A DNA stretch of 29,102 bases from a virus: positions 1 to 29,102 of the IMG/VR virus record IMGVR_UViG_3300026097_000074. The stretch is one strand, 5' to 3'. Position numbers and translations under genes: made by a program. The stretch's first letter is position 1, and each line of letters starts with the position of its first letter. This document shows, one piece after another, positions 24,751 through 29,102 of the stretch. The notes under the pieces are model-generated. The model made no database searches. It had not been told where the DNA came from and worked only from the letters and a program-made list of their open reading frames with translations.

Positions 24751-25215
24751 TTACTTTAATGTTAATATAGTGGTATTATAGTTTTTATCCCACATATGTT
24801 CTATACCATCAAAATAGTCAGCTAAAGGCAGTACTAGGTCTAATGATATGATAGAGCTTAATACTATGATACTTTTACTTTTACTATTTTTTGTTACTAT
24901 CTCTAAGTATTCTTTAGTTACGCTATCTTCTAATATTATAATATCAAATAGTTTTGAAGGATAGTGCTCTATCGAAGCAGAAAAAGTAGGTATAACATTA
25001 TGATAGGCGTTATTTTGAGTATAAAAATTAAAAGTACAAAACTTCTTGTAATCGTACTCTGAAGTATAAACTTTGTTTGCTCTATCAGCCATCCAAAATG
25101 TAAGGTAACTATAGCCCTGCTGAAATACTAAGGTATCTTTATTTATAGAGTTGTTCAGGTACTTAACGGCTTCTGCTGATAGAGCTATTTGATTGTTACT
25201 AGAAATAATAGTCAT
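24751..25215 (-). CDS. possible SAM-methyltransferase-like protein
   Basis: A 154-residue protein with a Rossmann-like outline: TLVFQQGYSYLTFWMADRANKVYTSEYD resembles the SAM loop and second strand of class I methyltransferases, and FDIIILED plus KSIIVLSSI the fourth and fifth strands. Classic glycines of the SAM loop are mostly missing, so activity is doubtful. Function unknown. Only a weak AAAG binding site precedes the ATG. Confidence 0.5.
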   Translation of the reverse strand: MTIISSNNQIALSAEAVKYLNNSINKDTLVFQQGYSYLTFWMADRANKVYTSEYDYKKFCTFNFYTQNNAYHNVIPTFSASIEHYPSKLFDIIILEDSVTKEYLEIVTKNSKSKSIIVLSSIISLDLVLPLADYFDGIEHMWDKNYNTTILTLK

Positions 25216-25224
25216 TACTGTACT

Positions 25225-25473
25225 TTATTTACAAATATCAATAATTTCTCTTATTCTCTGTTCTTTTTCTCCTAGTTCCTCAGTATTTTGCTTGTGCAGC
25301 AATCTAGCTGCAGCTCTAACATCAGATGGAGAAAGACCATATTCGTCTTTTAAATGTTTAACTCGTTCATTAATCTCAGCCCTGGAGGACTCTATAGCCC
25401 CCAAAAATGCTACTATATCGTTTATATTCTCAGAAATATCTTCATCGTTTAGTGGTTTATAGGTTTTTGTCAT
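25225..25473 (-). CDS. small coiled-coil protein
   Basis: An 82-residue helical protein: two helices (AFLGAIESSRAEINERVKHLKDEY and SPSDVRAAARLLHKQNTEELGEKEQRIREI) with a GLSP turn. The arrangement is reminiscent of the alphaproteobacterial GapR/DUF2312 nucleoid-associated family, a weak resemblance. Its ATG overlaps the upstream stop by four bases (ATGA). Confidence 0.6.
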   Translation of the reverse strand: MTKTYKPLNDEDISENINDIVAFLGAIESSRAEINERVKHLKDEYGLSPSDVRAAARLLHKQNTEELGEKEQRIREIIDICK

Positions 25474-25871
25474 GATGTTCCTGTTGGGTGTAAATATTTT
25501 GCTAAGTTAAATAGGGTTAATGCTATTTTTTGGCGTAACTTATAAGTATAGGTTAATTTAGGCTTTTTAGAGTACTCTATTACTCTTCCTGTAAATATTC
25601 GTACATCTATTGGGGTAGTACTCTTACTAATATAAATTGAAAAGCCAACAGGCGTCTCAATAAGAGAATATTCTTTAATCTGCCTAAACACATATCTTTT
25701 ATTTTTAGGAACCTCTATACTTAGCTGAGACCAACTATCTGGCTTTAGAGGGGTAACTTTAAACTCTGTAGAGGCAGAAAAGTTCCTTACTAGTTGTCTT
25801 GCAATAACCTCTACTTCTACCGTAGGATTATTGTCTATTACTTTAAATACGTTGCTTTTATTAAATAACAT
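25470..25871 (-). CDS. hypothetical protein
   Basis: A 133-residue protein with alternating strands (VEVEVIARQLVRNF, FKVTPLKPDSWSQLSIEVPKNKRYVFRQI) and a basic C-terminal helix (YKLRQKIALTLFNLAKYL). No family recognised. AAGAGTTTAAT before the ATG is a moderate binding site. The stop overlaps the next gene's ATG. Confidence 0.65.
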   Translation of the reverse strand: MLFNKSNVFKVIDNNPTVEVEVIARQLVRNFSASTEFKVTPLKPDSWSQLSIEVPKNKRYVFRQIKEYSLIETPVGFSIYISKSTTPIDVRIFTGRVIEYSKKPKLTYTYKLRQKIALTLFNLAKYLHPTGTS

Positions 25872-25884
25872 ATTAAACTCTTTT

Positions 25885-26958
25885 TTATATACTCTTTAGT
25901 TTGATAGGTTCATTAGCATATTCCTCTTCTTCTTTAATAAAAGAGTAAAAATGGTTTACTGCTACTTCTTTGTGTTTCGCCTCAATGTCAAAATCAGCAT
26001 ACTCTAGCATCATTACATGATTTGCCATTAGATCTTCATCCCAGAAAAGTTCAGAATGTGCATTAGGCTTCATCCAGTAGTCCATATTATCAGGATGAAA
26101 AGACTGAGACTTATGAAACAAAGGTCTAATCCCTTTCCAAGTCTTTACGGCTTCTTTGAACAAAGGATTATTTACTGTAATATGTTCTACGTCTCTAATA
26201 CGCCTATTTACTGCCTTAGGGCCTATACGTACTTTTTCTACTCCTACCATACGATGGCAAGCATAGTGATGAGTATCTAATGTAGCTCTAGTAGGTATTC
26301 TACTACATAGATCAACTACATGTTCAATATCATAACCATTAGGTTTATCTTCATTTTCTACAGCCAAACATCTTTGGGCATAATCAGATAGGTATTCAAA
26401 GTTAGTAGCGAATCGTTTAATACCATCTTCATGTTTTCCCCCATAAAGTCCTTGTAAGTGTATATTCATTACAAAATCTTCAGGAGTAAGCCCCATTAGA
26501 CTTCCATAAAGTGCATGGTACTCTAAATCTTTAATAGAGTTTTCTACCACATTAGCTTTATTAGAGGCTAGAACAGTATACTGTCCTGGATGCACACTTA
26601 ACCGAACTTCATTGTCTTTTGCCGCCTTACCGACTTTTTTCAAGATATCACAGATTTCTTCCCAGATTTCTGCATACCAATCATTAGTAAAGTCTAAGGT
26701 ATAGCAAGGAAAAAGCTCAGAAGAAATTCTAAAGCTTCTCAAGTTTTTAGGCTGGGTAGGAAAGTACGCAGTCACTACGTCTAGTAATTTATTACAGTTC
26801 TCTATAGCTTTACTTTGTACTCGTTTTTTGCCGCCTTCTTTAAGAGCATATGTTTTTGTAGTAGTACCAAAGTTATAGCGTTTTGCTAGCTGTTTATCGG
26901 CAAACTGACAACACTGACTAATTCTCCAATTTTTTTCTGAATCGTTAAAGTATTCCAT
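25885..26958 (-). CDS. uvsE: UV damage endonuclease (UvsE/UVDE)
   Basis: A 357-residue TIM-barrel UV damage endonuclease. Metal- and DNA-binding blocks are visible in order: FRISSELFPCY (about 75-85), RLSVHPGQYTVLAS, MNIHLQGLYGGK, LAVENED, RATLDTHHYACH, and the Lys/Gln/Ser of LFHKSQSFH. It nicks DNA 5' of UV photoproducts without a glycosylase step, useful for sunlit waters. TAGGAGAAACA precedes the ATG, and a sigma70-like promoter (26981-27009) lies just upstream. Confidence 0.93.
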   Translation of the reverse strand: MEYFNDSEKNWRISQCCQFADKQLAKRYNFGTTTKTYALKEGGKKRVQSKAIENCNKLLDVVTAYFPTQPKNLRSFRISSELFPCYTLDFTNDWYAEIWEEICDILKKVGKAAKDNEVRLSVHPGQYTVLASNKANVVENSIKDLEYHALYGSLMGLTPEDFVMNIHLQGLYGGKHEDGIKRFATNFEYLSDYAQRCLAVENEDKPNGYDIEHVVDLCSRIPTRATLDTHHYACHRMVGVEKVRIGPKAVNRRIRDVEHITVNNPLFKEAVKTWKGIRPLFHKSQSFHPDNMDYWMKPNAHSELFWDEDLMANHVMMLEYADFDIEAKHKEVAVNHFYSFIKEEEEYANEPIKLKSI

Positions 26959-26980
26959 TGTTTCTCCTAATTTATTCTAA

Positions 26981-27009
26981 ACTTTAACAAATTTAATAGG
27001 AAGTGTCAA
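26981..27009 (-). promoter_or_regulatory. sigma70-like promoter for uvsE
   Basis: Perfect -35 TTGACA (27009-27004), 17 bases, TAAAGT (26986-26981), 23 bases before the uvsE ATG. The -35 box overlaps the stop of the cupin gene. Confidence 0.65.
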
Positions 27010-27368
27010 GTTGTTTTTTGAGAGTCTCCTGGTATAATACGATAATTATCTTCTACAGAGTCGGGGGTAGATACTTCTACTATTGTACCTTCTTCAATGC
27101 ATTCTACTTGGTGAGGCGCACAAGGCTCGTTATGCCAAGTATCTCCTGCCTTAAGCTTATTAGTAATTTGAGTGCCATTAAGGGTATTTATCCAATGCAC
27201 ATAAAATACTCCATCTAGTATATACCAAGTCTCTTCTTTCTCTCTGTGAAAGTGCATAGAAAACTTAGAGCCTTTACTAAACTTCATAAGCTTCCCACAA
27301 TATTTGTCATTGGAAGCCCATATCAATTCATGTCCCCAGCCTTTGTTAACAAATCCTTTAAGTCTCAC
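27006..27368 (-). CDS. cupin, mannose-6-phosphate isomerase-like (GTG start)
   Basis: A 120-residue cupin. The two barrel motifs appear as MHFHREKEETWYILDG (His/Glu metal ligands) and PCAPHQVECIEEGTIVEVSTPD. The start, GWGHELIWASNDKYCGK, resembles the C-terminal domain of type II phosphomannose isomerases. It may isomerise or bind a phosphosugar. The start is GTG at 27368 with AAAGGA upstream. It overlaps the kinase gene by 11 bases and is likely part of the sugar unit with 27358-28480. Confidence 0.85.
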   Translation of the reverse strand: MRLKGFVNKGWGHELIWASNDKYCGKLMKFSKGSKFSMHFHREKEETWYILDGVFYVHWINTLNGTQITNKLKAGDTWHNEPCAPHQVECIEEGTIVEVSTPDSVEDNYRIIPGDSQKTT

Positions 27369-28134
27369 TATATATTTCCTTTAATGTAGGGGCGTATACG
27401 CCTATATGTTTTACAGTTACTGCAGCAGCTTGCATAGCAAAAGGTATGGATTTATCTATGCAGCTAGTTTTTAAATAACCAACAGCTAAAGCAGCTAAAA
27501 ATGTATCTCCTGCTCCACAAACATCGTGAGCTTCTACTTTAGGCGGAGTAAATACACTATCTCTATAAGTAACACTTCCTCCTCCTCTAGTAACAATTAA
27601 GTTAGGAGCCTGAGAAACTTTATCCTTATATTCTACTTCATTGATCTTTAAAAAACAATTACCAAATCTTTTAAGATCTGGCTTTTTTGTGTCTATAAAT
27701 ATAGGGCCTTTATAGCTACTAATTATTTTTTCTATAGCGCTATAGGTCAAAAAACCCTTGTCATAGTCAGATATTATTACAGCGTCATAATTACTACTGC
27801 CTTCGTTAAATATATTAAACTCATTAAAAGAAGAACTATTAATTTTTTGATCTACCCTAAGTAGTTGTTGATTAGACTTTATATCTATATATCTGTTTTT
27901 GTTTTCAAAAAAATGAGTTTTACAGCTAACTTCTACCCCTAATGCCTCAAGGTTACTTAAAACATTACTTGTCATACCTAATTTAGTCTGACTATTTACA
28001 TAGTCAAATACAGGGACAGGGGCTTCAGGGCTAATACGGGTTATATCACCGTAGTGATAAATATCATAACAACTATCCCCTATTAATAATACTCTGAATA
28101 AGGTTGGTTGTGGAGTATTTTGGTATTCTGTCAA
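27358..28134 (-). CDS. PfkB sugar kinase, HldE-kinase-like (TTG start)
   Basis: A 258-residue ribokinase-family enzyme. It begins with RVLLIGDSCYDIYHYGDITRISPEAPVPVF, the N-terminal signature of heptose-7-phosphate kinases (HldE domain I), and has the C-terminal PfkB motif VEAHDVCGAGDTFLAALAVG with the catalytic Asp of GAGD. The glycine-rich lid (KLGMTSNVLSNLEALG) is also typical. It is shorter than HldE's kinase domain by a segment in the middle. The start is a TTG at 28134 with AAGG 10 bases upstream. It overlaps the nucleotidyltransferase gene by 62 bases. Confidence 0.85.
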   Translation of the reverse strand: MTEYQNTPQPTLFRVLLIGDSCYDIYHYGDITRISPEAPVPVFDYVNSQTKLGMTSNVLSNLEALGVEVSCKTHFFENKNRYIDIKSNQQLLRVDQKINSSSFNEFNIFNEGSSNYDAVIISDYDKGFLTYSAIEKIISSYKGPIFIDTKKPDLKRFGNCFLKINEVEYKDKVSQAPNLIVTRGGGSVTYRDSVFTPPKVEAHDVCGAGDTFLAALAVGYLKTSCIDKSIPFAMQAAAVTVKHIGVYAPTLKEIYSET

Positions 28135-28480
28135 AAAATATAACCTTTTCTACTAAGTCTTTGCCTATTATATTTTTATTTTTGTACTCAGAACCAATAA
28201 TTAAATAATCTATCTTATTGTCTACAATAGTTTTTTTTAATTCTTCGTCTGAAGAAAATACTGAAACTGAATCTACGTACTTTATAGACTCTAGCATAAG
28301 TTTTCTATCTTCTTGTGGGTTGATGGGCCTATTACCTCCTTTTGAGGTTTTTACTCTATAATCAGAGTCTATAGCTATATGCAAGTTACTCGATATAGAG
28401 TAAGCAAACTTAAATAGCGCTAAATGCCCTACATGTATAATATCGTAACACCCGTTAGTCATAACCCTTTTAAAAGTCAA
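28073..28480 (-). CDS. HldE-type nucleotidyltransferase (TTG start)
   Basis: A 135-residue nucleotidyltransferase: KRVMTNGCYDIIHVGHLALF contains the HVGH motif, HIAIDSDYRV follows the second strand, and RIPKYSTTNLIQSI resembles the ISTT-type phosphate motif. Residues NRPINPQEDRKLMLESIKYVD match the HldE C-terminal (ADP-heptose synthase) family. GGAGGTACTA supports TTG at 28480, which keeps the first beta strand; the ATG at 28462 would cut it. Together with the kinase it forms a split HldE in reversed order. Confidence 0.82.
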   Translation of the reverse strand: MTFKRVMTNGCYDIIHVGHLALFKFAYSISSNLHIAIDSDYRVKTSKGGNRPINPQEDRKLMLESIKYVDSVSVFSSDEELKKTIVDNKIDYLIIGSEYKNKNIIGKDLVEKVIFFDRIPKYSTTNLIQSIINRG

Positions 28481-28877
28481 TAGTACCTCCAAAACTTTTA
28501 TAATTAACAGTAAGCTCTGTATTTTCTAGTATAGGCACTTTACTGATAAATAATTTATACTCGTGGCTCCAGATAACATTAGGATTTTCACTATGGTTTA
28601 AATAAAAACTTATATTAATATTATTTAAACCGCTTTTAGGTATCCAGATATTATCTTCATCACTTATAAAAAAACATTTATATAATTTGGCTACATTAGG
28701 GCTTATTCTACTAAGAAATTTTTTGTTTATTTTTACAAAGTCATATACGCTTCTAAAAATCACTACATTTTTTGGTATATCTTTAACAGCAAAAACACCT
28801 ACTCCGTGTATATCAGAGGGTGCTATTTTGCAGTATACATCATTATATGCTTCTAGAATTAACTTATCAAGACTCAT
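28470..28877 (-). CDS. SET-domain protein
   Basis: A 135-residue SET protein. SDIHGVGVFAVKDI (21-34) is the N-terminal SET motif, SFYLNHSENPNVIW the NHS/C-x-PN motif that binds SAM, and ENTELTVNYKSF the C-terminal GExL..NY-like motif. SET enzymes methylate lysines; phage copies are often called histone-methyltransferase-like, with targets unknown. Overlaps both neighbouring genes by 11 bases. Confidence 0.85.
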   Translation of the reverse strand: MSLDKLILEAYNDVYCKIAPSDIHGVGVFAVKDIPKNVVIFRSVYDFVKINKKFLSRISPNVAKLYKCFFISDEDNIWIPKSGLNNINISFYLNHSENPNVIWSHEYKLFISKVPILENTELTVNYKSFGGTIDF

Positions 28878-29097
28878 TTATAAAGATCATATTAGGAAGC
28901 ATAGGCTGGTCCTCGTCTTCGTCATTATCGTCTTTATTATCTGTCTCTTCAGATACTATAGAATAATCACTATAGTTATAAAAATCATATACTGAATCCA
29001 TATACTCAGAAGCTAGAGTAACTTTAGATTGGATCCAAGAAGGAAATTGTTCGTTATTGTCTATAGAGTTAACAAGGTCTTGGCTTTGAGCTGCCAT
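28867..29097 (-). CDS. small conserved phage protein
   Basis: A 76-residue protein with QFPSWIQSKVTLASEYMDSVYDFYNYS, a block (PSWIQ.K.T.A..Y.D.VYD) common in small marine phage proteins without known function. The tail is very acidic (EETDNKDDNDEDEDQP). AAGG lies directly before the ATG at 29097, so upstream context is cut off by the window edge. Confidence 0.7.
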   Translation of the reverse strand: MAAQSQDLVNSIDNNEQFPSWIQSKVTLASEYMDSVYDFYNYSDYSIVSEETDNKDDNDEDEDQPMLPNMIFINES

Positions 29098-29102
29098 CCT
29101 TC

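Noticed and set aside
28462-28490. Promoter TTGACT before 28073-28480
   Set aside because: The TTGACT is the TTG start region of the gene and encodes the end of the SET gene; no -10 box at the right distance.
1-29102. CRISPR array
   Set aside because: No regularly spaced direct repeats; the repeated sequence patterns are the conserved T arms of tRNA genes.

Overview
The window is a dense, AT-rich bacteriophage segment. Every gene I accept reads leftward (minus strand). Most genes are short, start behind AGGA/GGAG-type Shine-Dalgarno sequences, and often overlap by 1-29 bases. The gene set is that of a large, probably marine, T4-like myophage: MazG, small heat-shock protein, GroES, peroxiredoxin, UV endonuclease, SET protein and many short phage-only families. 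Two copies of TATAAATA (the T4 late promoter octamer) lie upstream of the gene at 10709-10990 and one upstream of 15459-15650. Other promoters look sigma70-like (TTGACW, 17-base spacer, TAAAGT or TATTAT). The tRNA-His gene lacks G-1 and has A73, a feature known from an alphaproteobacterial clade, so I weakly infer an alphaproteobacterial host.

Layout, right to left (direction of transcription): 29.1-25 kb has a SET protein, a heptose-type nucleotidyltransferase and sugar kinase, a cupin, UvsE and small proteins. 25-22 kb has methyltransferase-like and thioredoxin-fold proteins and an NAD-dependent DNA ligase. 22-20.3 kb has small phage proteins. 20.3-19 kb has five tRNAs. 19-15.4 kb has a HAD phosphatase, a kinase-like protein, a small heat-shock protein behind a ROSE-like RNA thermometer, and others. 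15.4-6.3 kb is a long RNA-rich block: 20 intact tRNAs, several broken tRNA-like copies, GroES, a secreted ClpP-like protein, an HNH nuclease, a HAD protein of the RNA-repair type, and several structured RNA candidates, including an ~810-base one. 6.2-0 kb has a DUF2828/Ro60-like protein, a SLOG protein and metabolic or hypothetical genes.

The tRNA genes cover every amino acid except phenylalanine, including an initiator tRNA. Most have an encoded CCA.

The most striking feature lies on both sides of the DUF2828/Ro60-like gene (4731-6173). Just downstream is an RNA with a tRNA-Pro-like acceptor stem, T arm and D arm in circularly permuted order, enclosed by a longer helix. This is the architecture of bacterial YrlA-type Y RNAs, the partners of Ro60. 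Two more tRNA-like RNAs lie just upstream, with outer helices that differ by a compensatory base change. I read this as a phage Ro60-Y RNA module. The second standout is the 14.0-14.8 kb noncoding stretch between tRNA-Pro and the ClpP-like gene, which is full of long helices and fits the GOLLD/ROOL type of giant phage RNA.
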